Assembly: GCF_950097975.1 (NCBI RefSeq)
Contig: NZ_CATNHF010000029.1
Span: forward strand, 124,001-188,000
DNA: 64,000 nt
From: Microbacterium sp. T2.11-28
GTDB taxonomy: Bacteria; Actinomycetota; Actinomycetes; Actinomycetales; Microbacteriaceae
Direction: 5' to 3'
Shown here: positions 51,295 to 58,835 of the stretch, one piece after another
How positions within the stretch are numbered: the first letter of the stretch is position 1
Layout of the letters: each line of letters starts with the position of its first letter
Notes under the pieces: generated by a model
What the model was told of the DNA's origin: nothing
The model's database searches: none
Seen by the model: only the letters and a program-made list of their open reading frames with translations
Translations under genes and position numbers: made by a program

Positions 51295-51891
51295 GTGCGC
51301 TGGGACCGCTTCTTCGAAGATCTGGAAGATCAGCTCGACTCCGAATGGGAGGCCGAGCGGGCCGCGCTGGACTCCGAGGCGGAGCGCCTGCGGCTGTCGC
51401 GCATCACCCTTCGCGAGCGCCTCGTCGCCGTGGCGGGGGAGGGCGAGGGAGCGGTGTCGTTCGAGCTGTGCGACGAGACGGTGCTCGTCGGGCGGGTGAG
51501 CGCCGTCGGCGCCGACTGGGTCGCCGTCGCCCCGGAGCCGCGAGGCGACGCCGTGCTCGTGCCCCTGAGTGCGGTGGTCGCCCTCGGGCTCACCCAGATC
51601 GACCTCGTCGGCAGCGCTCGCGGCGCCTCGGCGGGTCCGGCGCTGCGACGTCGCATGACCTTCGGATTCGTGTTGCGCGACCTCGCCCGGAAGCGCGTCC
51701 CGGTGAGGGTGCAGATCGCCACCGGCAGATCGCTCACCGGCACGATCGACCGGGCGGGAGCGGACCACTTCGATCTCGCTCTCCACGACGCGGGCGCCCC
51801 GCGGCGGCGCGGCGAGGTCGCCGGCTACCGCCTGGTGACCTTCGCCGCGGTCGCCAGTGTGCGCCCGGAAGCCCCGGCCGCGCTTCCCTGA
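51295..51891 (+). CDS. Conserved hypothetical protein with two small beta-barrel-like repeats
   Basis: 198 residues, not recognised. The N-terminal ~45 residues are acidic and helical (FFEDLEDQLDSEWEAERAA). Residues ~55-100 (VSFELCDETVLVGRVSAVG, VAVAPEP, VLVPLSAVVAL) and ~135-185 (VPVRVQIATGRSLTGTIDRAG, FDLALHD, YRLVTFAAVASV) each look like an SH3- or LSm-like barrel. This would fit RNA or protein binding, but nothing proves it. It lies between the Rv3235-like gene and the HTH gene. Confidence 0.65.
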   Translation: MRWDRFFEDLEDQLDSEWEAERAALDSEAERLRLSRITLRERLVAVAGEGEGAVSFELCDETVLVGRVSAVGADWVAVAPEPRGDAVLVPLSAVVALGLTQIDLVGSARGASAGPALRRRMTFGFVLRDLARKRVPVRVQIATGRSLTGTIDRAGADHFDLALHDAGAPRRRGEVAGYRLVTFAAVASVRPEAPAALP

Positions 51892-51921
51892 TCCGATCGA
51901 CCGTCGTCCGCGATCAGCGGG

Positions 51922-52200
51922 TCAGTCGCCGTGCGCGCCGCCGCGTCCCCACAGCTCCGGGAAGCTCGCGGCGTTGGACTCGCGCCACAGCGCCATGCGC
52001 CGCGCCTCCTCGGTCTGCTCCTCGACGTACTCGTCGACGCTGTCCTCGGCGATCCGCCAGCGCGGGGGAGAGCCGAGCTTCGCGCCGCGCAGCCGGCCGT
52101 CGAGGATCAGAGCCACGACCTCGTCCGTGTCGATGCTCAGCATCTCCGCGACCTGCGCGGCGCCGAGCATGCGCACGTCGGGGCGAGGCGCTTCGGGCAT
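51922..52200 (-). CDS. Small excisionase-type helix-turn-helix protein
   Basis: 92 residues. MLGAAQVAEMLSIDTDEVVALILDGRL is a MerR/excisionase-type helix-turn-helix, followed by a wing (GAKLGSPPRWRIAEDSV) and an acidic helix (DEYVEEQTEEARRMAL). Likely a DNA-binding regulator. In related genomes it stands near the SAF/ParA genes as here. GATAAT at 52207-52212 on the minus strand is 6 nt from the ATG. Confidence 0.8.
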   Translation of the reverse strand: MPEAPRPDVRMLGAAQVAEMLSIDTDEVVALILDGRLRGAKLGSPPRWRIAEDSVDEYVEEQTEEARRMALWRESNAASFPELWGRGGAHGD

Positions 52201-52206
52201 GACGCC

Positions 52207-52212
52207 ATTATC
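52207..52212 (-). promoter_or_regulatory. -10 hexamer of the HTH gene
   Basis: GATAAT, 6 nt from the ATG at 52200 on the minus strand. Confidence 0.6.
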
Positions 52213-52333
52213 CGCTCGCGGCTCATGCTGCGCCATGGGGTGCGGCGACTGTGGAGAAAACGTCCCGCGGCACCGCCCGCCCGGAGTCTCCCGCCGGTTG
52301 TGGACAGTCCCGACGGCGCCGGCGCGATCCCGC

Positions 52334-52339
52334 CACCAT
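52334..52339 (+). promoter_or_regulatory. Weak -10-like hexamer of the SAF gene
   Basis: CACCAT, 6 nt before the ATG at 52346, keeps only the A and final T of the consensus. Confidence 0.3.
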
Positions 52340-52345
52340 GGGGCG

Positions 52346-52972
52346 ATGAGCTCCACCGACGCCCGTCCACGCCCGCGCGCCTTCTGGGCGGATGTCCGCT
52401 TCCTTCTCGGGATCGTGCTCATCATCGGATCCGTCGCCGGTGTCTGGGCTGTCGTGATCACCGCGCGCCAGACCGCTCCCGCTCTCGCGGCGGCGCGCAC
52501 GCTGGTGCCCGGCGAGGCCATCTCGCCGGATGACCTCCACGTCGTCGACGTCGCGCTCGGCGCCGCTCGCGGAGGCTATCTGTCTCCCGACGCTCTGGAG
52601 CCCGGGGCGGTCGTCACCCGCACCATCGAGCGCGGCGAGCTGATCGCGCGCGCCGCAGTGGGGAGCGCCGATGCGGCGCGGGTGACGACGGTGGTGCTTC
52701 CCGTGGCCGGCGATGTGCCGGTCGCGGTCAGCGCCGGGACCGTGGTCGAGGTGTGGGCGGCGCCGCAGCTCGAGCGCGGCACGTACGGCACGCCCCGCGT
52801 GCTCGTCCCGTCGGCGACCGTCCTGTCGGTCACGCGCGGAGACACCGTGATGGGGGGTGGGGAGACGTCGCTCGAGCTCGTGATCGCCCGCGTCGACGTC
52901 TCGGCCGCCCTCGCCGCCCTCGCCGACGGCTCGCGGCTCTCCGTGGTGCCGCTGTCGGGGCTGCTGCCGTGA
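52346..52972 (+). CDS. Membrane-anchored SAF domain protein (CpaB-like)
   Basis: 208 residues. One membrane segment near the N-terminus (FLLGIVLIIGSVAGVWAVVI), then a SAF domain (ARTLVPGEAISPDDLHVVDV, LEPGAVVTRTIERGELIARAAV). SAF domains of this layout occur in CpaB/FlgA proteins involved in pilus or flagellar assembly. No other Flp/Tad pilus genes are seen in the window. Its stop overlaps the start of the P-loop gene (GTGA), suggesting a shared role. Confidence 0.75.
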   Translation: MSSTDARPRPRAFWADVRFLLGIVLIIGSVAGVWAVVITARQTAPALAAARTLVPGEAISPDDLHVVDVALGAARGGYLSPDALEPGAVVTRTIERGELIARAAVGSADAARVTTVVLPVAGDVPVAVSAGTVVEVWAAPQLERGTYGTPRVLVPSATVLSVTRGDTVMGGGETSLELVIARVDVSAALAALADGSRLSVVPLSGLLP

Positions 52973-54216
52973 GGGTGGTCATCGCCGGCGGAGCGCGCGG
53001 GCGCGCGCTGGCCGAGGATCTGCGGATGGAGGGCGTCGAGGTGATCGCGGTCGTCGCGGCCACCGCGCCTGCCGCGGTGGTGGCCGACGCGACCGCCGAC
53101 GCGGCAGCAGCCGGACTGGTGGCGGCCCTCTCGTCGGCCGACGTACTGGTCGTCGACGCGGACCGCGCCGCGCTGACGGCGGCGCTGGTGGCGGCGTGCG
53201 ACCGTTTCGGGGTGCGCATCGTCGCGCGGTGCACGCGCGCGTCAGACCGGCGGCTGGCGGAGCGATTCGGGGTCCGCGCCGTCGATGCCGATGCGCCGGC
53301 GCGCGAAGTGATCGACCCGGCGGCCGGGGACTCGACCCGGCCGGTCGGCCGCGGCCGTGGCCGCGTGATCGTGGTGTGGGGGGCCGCCGGGTCGCCGGGG
53401 CGGACGACGCTCGCCATCGGGCTCGCGGCTGAGCTCGCCCGCGACGGCCGCCGGGTCGCCCTCGTCGATGCGGACTCGCACGCGCCGTCGGTCGCGCTGG
53501 CGACGGGGCTGGCGGATGAGGGCCCGGGGTTCGCGGCGGCATGCCGCCAGGCCGCGCGAGGCGCCCTGTCCGTCGACGAGCTCGAACGGATATCCCTGCC
53601 GCACGGCGGCCTCAGCGTCCTCACCGGGATCAACCGTCCGGGGCGGTGGCCGGAACTGTCGGTGGAGCGGGTGCAGGCCGCGCTCACCGTCTGCCGGGAC
53701 TGGGCCGATGATGTCGTCGTCGACGTCGCGGCGTCACTCGAACTCGACGAGGAGATCGTCAGCGATCTCGACGGGCCGCGTCGCAACGCCGCCACCCTGG
53801 GCGCCCTGCGGGTCGCCGATCTCGTCGTCGCGGTCGTCGCGGCCGATCCGGTGGGGATCTCCCGCTTCGTCCGCGCGCATTCCGAGCTGCGGGCCGTGAT
53901 CGGGGCGACTCCGGTGCGGATCCTCGTCAACAAGACGCGGCCCGGTGTGCTCGGGCTCGATCCGCGCACCCAGGTGCGTCGGGCGATCGAGCGCTACGCC
54001 GGCGCGGGGGAGATGTGGTTCGCACCTGCCGACGCGCGGGCCGTCGATGCCGCGCTGCTGAGTGCGCAGCCCGTACTCCGGGCCGCTGGGCGCTCGGCGC
54101 TCACGGCGGCGATCCGCCGCTTCGTAGGTGAGGCCCTCGAGCCGCCGCCCCCGCCCCCGTCGCCGCGCCGGAGGCGACGACGACCATCGCGGCGGCCGGT
54201 CGCACCGCGCGTGTGA
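52969..54216 (+). CDS. ParA/MinD-like P-loop ATPase (CpaE-like) with altered Walker A
   Basis: 415 residues. An N-terminal receiver-like region (VVIAGGARGRALAEDL, DVLVVDADRAALTAAL, ~1-120) is followed by a P-loop domain: VVWGAAGSPGRTTLA (Walker A with Arg where the conserved Lys should be), VALVDADSHAPSVA and VVDVAASLELD. The C-terminus is Pro/Arg-rich. CpaE-type ATPases localise pilus machinery; coupling to a CpaB-like SAF gene fits that, yet other pilus genes are absent here. Whether GSPGRTT binds ATP normally is uncertain. Confidence 0.75.
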   Translation: MRVVIAGGARGRALAEDLRMEGVEVIAVVAATAPAAVVADATADAAAAGLVAALSSADVLVVDADRAALTAALVAACDRFGVRIVARCTRASDRRLAERFGVRAVDADAPAREVIDPAAGDSTRPVGRGRGRVIVVWGAAGSPGRTTLAIGLAAELARDGRRVALVDADSHAPSVALATGLADEGPGFAAACRQAARGALSVDELERISLPHGGLSVLTGINRPGRWPELSVERVQAALTVCRDWADDVVVDVAASLELDEEIVSDLDGPRRNAATLGALRVADLVVAVVAADPVGISRFVRAHSELRAVIGATPVRILVNKTRPGVLGLDPRTQVRRAIERYAGAGEMWFAPADARAVDAALLSAQPVLRAAGRSALTAAIRRFVGEALEPPPPPPSPRRRRRRPSRRPVAPRV

Positions 54217-54225
54217 CGAGGTCGG

Positions 54226-54231
54226 TAGCCT
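54226..54231 (+). promoter_or_regulatory. -10 hexamer of pdtaS
   Basis: TAGCCT, 6 nt before the GTG at 54238. Confidence 0.6.
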
Positions 54232-54237
54232 GGAGTC

Positions 54238-55731
54238 GTGTCGACACTCAGCGATCTCGTCTACGCCCAGGGCCGATCCAGCGAGGCGGACGTGGAGTGG
54301 CTCCACCGCCTGGCCGGTGACGGCCAGCTGCTCGCCGACCTCGCCTTCGCCGACATCGTGATCTGGGTGCCGACCGACGACGATTCCTTCATCGCGGTGG
54401 CCCACACCCGCCCGTCGGGGGCGGCGACGCTCTTCTATCGCGACATCGTCGGTGACCGGGTCCGTCCGCAGTGGCGCACGCAGGTGAGGGACGCCTTCAC
54501 ACAGCTGAGGATCGTGGATTCCGCCTCGCCCGACTGGTTCGAGGAGACGCCGACGCGGGTGCGCGCCGTGCCGATCGTCCGCGCACGCGCCACCGCCGAC
54601 AGCCCGGCAACGGTGGTGGGCGTCCTCACCCGGCACACGAACCTCGGTGAGGCTCGGACGCCGTCGCGGCAGCAGATCACCTTCAACGATTGCGCCGACG
54701 ACCTGTTCGGCATGATGGCGGCCGCCGACTTCCCGGATCTCGCCGCACCGACCTCGCCCCGGCGCGGCGCGCCGCGCGCGTCGGACGGGCTCATCCGTCT
54801 CGACGTGGACGGCGTCACGACGTTCGCGAGCCCGAACGCACTGTCGGCGTTCAACCGCCTCGGATTCGACGACGAGCTCGAGGGCGAACCGCTCATCGAG
54901 GTCGCCACCGCGCTCCTGCCCGCCTCGCGACAGTTCGACGAGTCCCTGCCGATCGTCATGGCCGGCCGCGCGCCCTGGCGGGCCGACATCGAGGCGCGCG
55001 GCGTCACGGTGTCGCTGCGGACGATTCCGTTGAAGGACCACGGCACCCGCATCGGGGCGATCGTGCTCTGCCGCGACGTCACCGAGATCCGCCACCAGGA
55101 GCAGGAGCTCATCACGAAGGACGCGACGATCCGCGAGATCCACCACCGCGTCAAGAACAACCTGCAGACCGTCGCCTCACTCCTGCGGATCCAGTCCCGC
55201 CGCACCCACTCCGACGACGCGCGCGACGCCCTGACGCAGGCCATGCGCCGCGTCTCGGCGATCGCCGTCGTGCATGACACGCTCTCGGAAGGCCTCGCGC
55301 AGAACGTCGACTTCGACGACGTCTTCGACCGGGTGCTCAAGCTCGTCGCAGAAGTCGCGGCCTCGCCCAATACCCGGGCGCGGACTGTGAAGACCGGCAC
55401 CTTCGGCACTCTGCCGAGCGAGTACGCCACGCCGCTCGCGCTCGCGCTCACCGAACTGGTCACCAACGCCGTCGAGCACGGCCTGGCCGATCAGGAGGGC
55501 GAAGTGGAGATCATCGCGGAGCGCACCGACGAGGAGCTCGGCGTGCGCGTCCGGGACACCGGAGTCGGTCTGCCTGAGGGGCAGGTGGGCCGGGGACTCG
55601 GCACCCAGATCGTCCGAACGCTCATCCAGGGCGAACTGGGCGGGACCATCGACTGGCACACCATCCTCGGCTCGGGCACCGAGGTCACGATCGAGATCCC
55701 CCTGCGCTATATCGATCGCCCCGGGGGCTGA
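54238..55731 (+). CDS. pdtaS: Soluble sensor histidine kinase PdtaS
   Basis: 497 residues, no membrane segments. N-terminal GAF-like domain (MSTLSDLVYAQG, LLADLAFADIVIWV), PAS domain (~180-290: LIRLDVDGVTTFASPNALSAF), HisKA_2 motif IHHRVKNNLQTVASLLR with H302/H303, and an HATPase (ELVTNAVEHGL, RDTGVGLP). The order and sequence follow M. tuberculosis PdtaS (Rv3220c), which phosphorylates the antiterminator-type regulator PdtaR. No pdtaR is in the window. In mycobacteria it is convergent with whiB1; here a cassette separates them. Confidence 0.92.
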   Translation: MSTLSDLVYAQGRSSEADVEWLHRLAGDGQLLADLAFADIVIWVPTDDDSFIAVAHTRPSGAATLFYRDIVGDRVRPQWRTQVRDAFTQLRIVDSASPDWFEETPTRVRAVPIVRARATADSPATVVGVLTRHTNLGEARTPSRQQITFNDCADDLFGMMAAADFPDLAAPTSPRRGAPRASDGLIRLDVDGVTTFASPNALSAFNRLGFDDELEGEPLIEVATALLPASRQFDESLPIVMAGRAPWRADIEARGVTVSLRTIPLKDHGTRIGAIVLCRDVTEIRHQEQELITKDATIREIHHRVKNNLQTVASLLRIQSRRTHSDDARDALTQAMRRVSAIAVVHDTLSEGLAQNVDFDDVFDRVLKLVAEVAASPNTRARTVKTGTFGTLPSEYATPLALALTELVTNAVEHGLADQEGEVEIIAERTDEELGVRVRDTGVGLPEGQVGRGLGTQIVRTLIQGELGGTIDWHTILGSGTEVTIEIPLRYIDRPGG

Positions 55732-55777
55732 GGGCCGCCGTACGGCGATTCGCCCGGCAGACTGTGGAGAACATAAG

Positions 55778-55804
55778 CGTGCTTTCATGAGTCGTGCTTT
55801 CATG
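55778..55804 (+). repeat. Tandem 12-bp repeat before the cassette
   Basis: CGTGCTTTCATG occurs at 55778-55789 and 55793-55804 (period 15 nt), just before the ATG at 55810. No ribosome binding site is visible, so the second copy (TTTCAT, 6 nt before the ATG) may act as a weak -10. The pair could be a regulator site. Confidence 0.5.
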
Positions 55805-55809
55805 CATAC

Positions 55810-56226
55810 ATGAGAGCAATCAAGAAGCCGTTGGCCGCAGTCGTCATCACCGCGGCGATCGTCCTCGGGGTCGCCGTCCCCGCGCACGCGTACTACTACA
55901 GCAACGTCTGGGGTGAACTGAACGGCCGCGGGTTCGTCGTGAACTATCAAACATTCCGGGACCACGTCTCGACCACCCGACCGCGTATGTATCTGGACAG
56001 GGTGACCGCGTTCAACTTCCGCCTGTGGATGAGGGACAACGACGGAGTTCGCGTGTCTGACCGCGCGCTCTTCCATACCACCGGGCAGACCACGTATTGG
56101 TACTCGTCGACCGGATCGACCGTCATCCCCAGTGGGCGCTACAAGCTGTCGGGTCAGATGATGGGCGAGCTTCAGGGCAGCTTCGACCCGATCAAGATCC
56201 GCTGGCAGGGAGACATCACGTGGTGA
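55810..56226 (+). CDS. Small secreted protein of unknown family
   Basis: 138 residues. A Sec signal peptide (MRAIKKPLAAVVITAAIVLG...) is predicted to be cut after AHA at 27. The mature 111 residues begin YYYSNVWGEL, contain no cysteine, and are rich in Tyr, Trp, Arg and Gly in alternating strands (FNFRLWMRDNDGV, TTYWYSSTGSTVIPSGRY, IKIRWQGDITW), suggesting a beta fold. I do not recognise it. The stop overlaps the lipoprotein gene start (GTGA) and an ABC export-type module follows, so a secreted effector, bacteriocin-like or envelope factor is possible. The codon use is less GC-rich than its neighbours. Confidence 0.7.
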   Translation: MRAIKKPLAAVVITAAIVLGVAVPAHAYYYSNVWGELNGRGFVVNYQTFRDHVSTTRPRMYLDRVTAFNFRLWMRDNDGVRVSDRALFHTTGQTTYWYSSTGSTVIPSGRYKLSGQMMGELQGSFDPIKIRWQGDITW

Positions 56227-56732
56227 CGGCTCAACGTAGGCACTCGGGAGCGACCAGGACGTTCGTCGGTCTCGTGCTCGCTGTTTCTGCGCTCCCAGGA
56301 TGCACTTCCGGCGTCGTCACGCAGGAGGGCTTCATGTCCTACGACGAGATGCGCGATGAGTACGACCGGACGCTTGAGGACTTTCCGGCCGACCTTCCGT
56401 TCCCCGAGGGTGTGCCCACCCACCCGTCGCTCGAGAGCCAGATCGTCGCAGACCCAGAGACCACTGATCTCTTCGAGGTGGGTTCCGGCTCGGGACAGGC
56501 ATACGTGTACTGGGAGTGCACGTGGATGATGCAAGTGCTGGCTGCGGACGGTGTGGGGGAGAAGGCCGATCAGGGGTTGGACATGTTGGAGTCCGCGCTT
56601 GACTCCGACATGCGTGCGAGACACTTCGACGACTCCAGCGGGGTCTGGGAGAACCAAGTGCTTCGGAGTGCTCGGCAGGGCGACCTGAGGCTGCTGAAGG
56701 ACTTCGCGGTCGGTTGCGAGGGGGATTCGTGA
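56223..56732 (+). CDS. Lipoprotein, first of a tandem pair
   Basis: 169 residues. GTG overlaps the upstream stop. The signal peptide ends in the lipobox ALPGC with lipidated C27. The mature part starts VVTQEGFMSYDEM and includes DLPFPEGVPTHP, DPETTDLFEVGSG, YVYWECTWM and FAVGC. The two non-lipid cysteines (WEC and VGC) may form a disulfide. No known domain is recognised. It aligns without gaps with the next gene product, which has the same length. Confidence 0.75.
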   Translation: MTAQRRHSGATRTFVGLVLAVSALPGCTSGVVTQEGFMSYDEMRDEYDRTLEDFPADLPFPEGVPTHPSLESQIVADPETTDLFEVGSGSGQAYVYWECTWMMQVLAADGVGEKADQGLDMLESALDSDMRARHFDDSSGVWENQVLRSARQGDLRLLKDFAVGCEGDS

Positions 56733-57238
56733 AGCCTGCCGGTCTTTTCGGCCGCGTCGGCGGCTTCGGCGTCGTCCTCTGCCTTCTGATGACGAGCCTC
56801 GCGGGCTGCGATGCCGATGCCGTCACGCAGGAGGGCTTCATGTCCTACGACGAGATGCGCGCGGAATACGACCGCACGCTCGAGAACTTCCCAGACGACC
56901 TGCCGTTTCCCGAGGGGGTCAACACTCATCCGCCGCTGGAGAGCCAGACCGTGACCGACCCTGAGACGACCGATCTCTTCCAAACCGGATCGGGGGAGAG
57001 TCAGGCATACATCTACTGGGAGTGCACGTGGATGGTGCAGGCGCTCGAAGCGGGCGACGACCGGGCGAGGCTCGACGAGGCGCTCGACATGCTCGAGTCG
57101 GCCCTGGACTCCAGATTCCATCGCCTCTACTACGAGGATCCCGGCCGGGTGTGGGAGCTCGAGGTCCTCGGCGGGGCGCGGACGGGCGACCTGAGCTCGT
57201 TGAAGGACTTCGCCGTGGGTTGCGACGTGGAATCCTGA
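56729..57238 (+). CDS. Lipoprotein, second of a tandem pair
   Basis: 169 residues, lipobox SLAGC with C27. VTQEGFMSYDEMR, DLPFPEGVNTHPP, DPETTDLFQTGSG, YIYWECTWM and FAVGC match the first copy at the same positions. At the DNA level a run of about 39 nt is unchanged (from GTCACGCAGGAGGGCTTCAT onward at 56317 and 56821), so the duplication is recent or under strong conservation. The start GTG overlaps the upstream stop; a TTG 5 codons earlier is unlikely. Function unknown. Confidence 0.75.
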   Translation: MKPAGLFGRVGGFGVVLCLLMTSLAGCDADAVTQEGFMSYDEMRAEYDRTLENFPDDLPFPEGVNTHPPLESQTVTDPETTDLFQTGSGESQAYIYWECTWMVQALEAGDDRARLDEALDMLESALDSRFHRLYYEDPGRVWELEVLGGARTGDLSSLKDFAVGCDVES

Positions 57239-58101
57239 TGGCCGCCCGTTCTGTCGACAGCGCACGCGCGCTCGGCTCCGCGGTCGCCGCGATGCTCCTG
57301 GGCTGTCTCCTCTCAGCCTGCATCGCTCCTTCGGCGCCGCCATATGCCGACGACGCAGAGGCGTCCAAGGCGACGCTCACGACCGAGACGGTCGAACGGC
57401 GCACCTTCGACACGGTGCTCTCACTTCCGGGCACGGTCGTGTCGGGGATGACGTTCCAGGTCACGGCCCCGGCGTCCGGGGGTTTCGTCGAGCACGACGA
57501 CACGCTGGCGGTGCGGCTCGGCTCGGGGCGCGAGCTCCCCGTCGGAGCACGCGCCCGGATCGAACGACTCCTCGTCGAACCGGGGGCCGAGGTGGTCGCC
57601 GGGCTTCCTCTCGCCGAAGCGGTGCACGAGGGGTTCGCCCTGCGCGCCCCGGTGACGGGGGAAGACCTGCTGCGGCTGGCGGCGTCGACGGAGGGACTGG
57701 CCGACCTCGACGTGCCCGGGAGGGCAGAGGGCGAGGTGCTCGGCTCCTCCGGACCGTTCGCCTGCGACCTCGTGGACCCCGTGCCGAGCTCCGCCGACCC
57801 CGCCCTTGTCCAGGAAGGTGACTCCTTCCTCGCCTGTGCCATCCCGGCGTCCGTGCGCGTCCTCACGGGGATGACCGGACAGCTCGTCGTCACGCTCGCC
57901 ACCCACGAAGACGTCCTCTCGCTGCCGCTGGAGGCGGTCGCCGGCACCATCGACCGTGCCCGTGTCTCCGTGAGAGAAGGCGACGAGATCGTCGAGCGCG
58001 AGGTCACTCTCGGCGGGTCGAACGGGTACGTCGTCGAGATCGTCGACGGCCTCCGCGAAGGCGACGAGGTGCTGGTCCCGAGCCCGAGTCTCCTCGAATG
58101 A
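57238..58101 (+). CDS. Lipoprotein adaptor, MacA/HlyD-like
   Basis: 287 residues. Lipobox LLSAC with C28. The mature part has TVERRTFDTVLSLPGTVVSG and a barrel/lipoyl-like middle (ARIERLLVEPGAEVVAGLPLAE), then VLSLPLEAVAGTIDRARVSV and LREGDEVLVPSP at the end, as in periplasmic adaptor proteins of MacAB and related exporters. Such proteins are often named peptidoglycan-binding or efflux adaptor in actinobacteria. Start overlaps the previous stop by one base (TGATG) and the next start overlaps its stop (ATGA). Confidence 0.75.
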   Translation: MAARSVDSARALGSAVAAMLLGCLLSACIAPSAPPYADDAEASKATLTTETVERRTFDTVLSLPGTVVSGMTFQVTAPASGGFVEHDDTLAVRLGSGRELPVGARARIERLLVEPGAEVVAGLPLAEAVHEGFALRAPVTGEDLLRLAASTEGLADLDVPGRAEGEVLGSSGPFACDLVDPVPSSADPALVQEGDSFLACAIPASVRVLTGMTGQLVVTLATHEDVLSLPLEAVAGTIDRARVSVREGDEIVEREVTLGGSNGYVVEIVDGLREGDEVLVPSPSLLE

Positions 58102-58835
58102 CCCGCGATGTCCTCCGCCTGGTGCAGGGCACGAAGGTGGTCGGCGGGCGGCCCGTGCTCGACGCGACGAACCTGACGATCGCCGCAGGCGAATCGCTCG
58201 CCGTGATCGGCCGGTCCGGAAGCGGGAAGAGCACGCTGCTGTCGGTGCTCGGACTCCTCGACGACCTCACCGACGGGGAGCGATGGCTGTGGGGAGAGCG
58301 AATCGAGGCTCTCGGTGAACGAGATCGTGCCGTACTTCGGGCCCGGCGCCTCGGGTTCGTCTTCCAGAACTTCCGGCTGATCGACTACCTCACCGCCGCG
58401 AGCAACGTCGCCGTGCCGATGGATGCCGCCGGGCACCTGAAACCGGTGCAGCGCCGCCGGCGGGCGGACGATCTCCTCGGCGAGCTCGGCCTCGCGCATC
58501 TGCGACGGCGCCGCCCACGCGAGCTCTCCGGTGGCGAGCAGCAGCGGGTCGCCATCGCCCGGGCGCTCGCGTGCGAGCCCGACCTGCTCCTCGCCGACGA
58601 GCCCACGGGCTCGCTCGACGAAGCGACGGCCGCCGATGTGCTCCGGCTCCTCCGGCAGGCCACGCACGAGCGCGGCTGCGCCCTGCTCGTGGTCACGCAC
58701 GACCCGGGGGTCGCCGCGCAGATGGGCACCGTCCGCGAACTCGCCGACGGCCGTCTGCACGAGGTCTCGGGCACGCGGGCTGAGAGGACTGAACGGGCTG
58801 AGCGGGCGGGACCGTCGGTCGAGGTGGTCCCGTGA
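58098..58835 (+). CDS. ABC transporter ATPase, MacB/LolD type
   Basis: 245 residues. Walker A GRSGSGKST, Q-loop VFQNFRLIDYLTA, signature LSGGEQQRVAIARAL, Walker B LLLADEPTGSLDE and the switch His in VVTHDP are complete. The LDEPTGSLD form is typical of LolD/MacB/FtsE-type exporters and of mechanotransmission systems. The C-terminus has an extra repetitive Arg/Glu-Ala tail (RAERTERAERAG). It overlaps both neighbours by 4 nt. Confidence 0.9.
   Translation: MTRDVLRLVQGTKVVGGRPVLDATNLTIAAGESLAVIGRSGSGKSTLLSVLGLLDDLTDGERWLWGERIEALGERDRAVLRARRLGFVFQNFRLIDYLTAASNVAVPMDAAGHLKPVQRRRRADDLLGELGLAHLRRRRPRELSGGEQQRVAIARALACEPDLLLADEPTGSLDEATAADVLRLLRQATHERGCALLVVTHDPGVAAQMGTVRELADGRLHEVSGTRAERTERAERAGPSVEVVP

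Noticed and set aside
55810..56226. Possible lactococcin 972 family bacteriocin
   Set aside because: The genomic setting (secreted protein, ABC exporter) is suggestive, but the sequence lacks the family's pattern as I know it and the transporter is of MacB type with a lipoprotein adaptor; kept as unknown.
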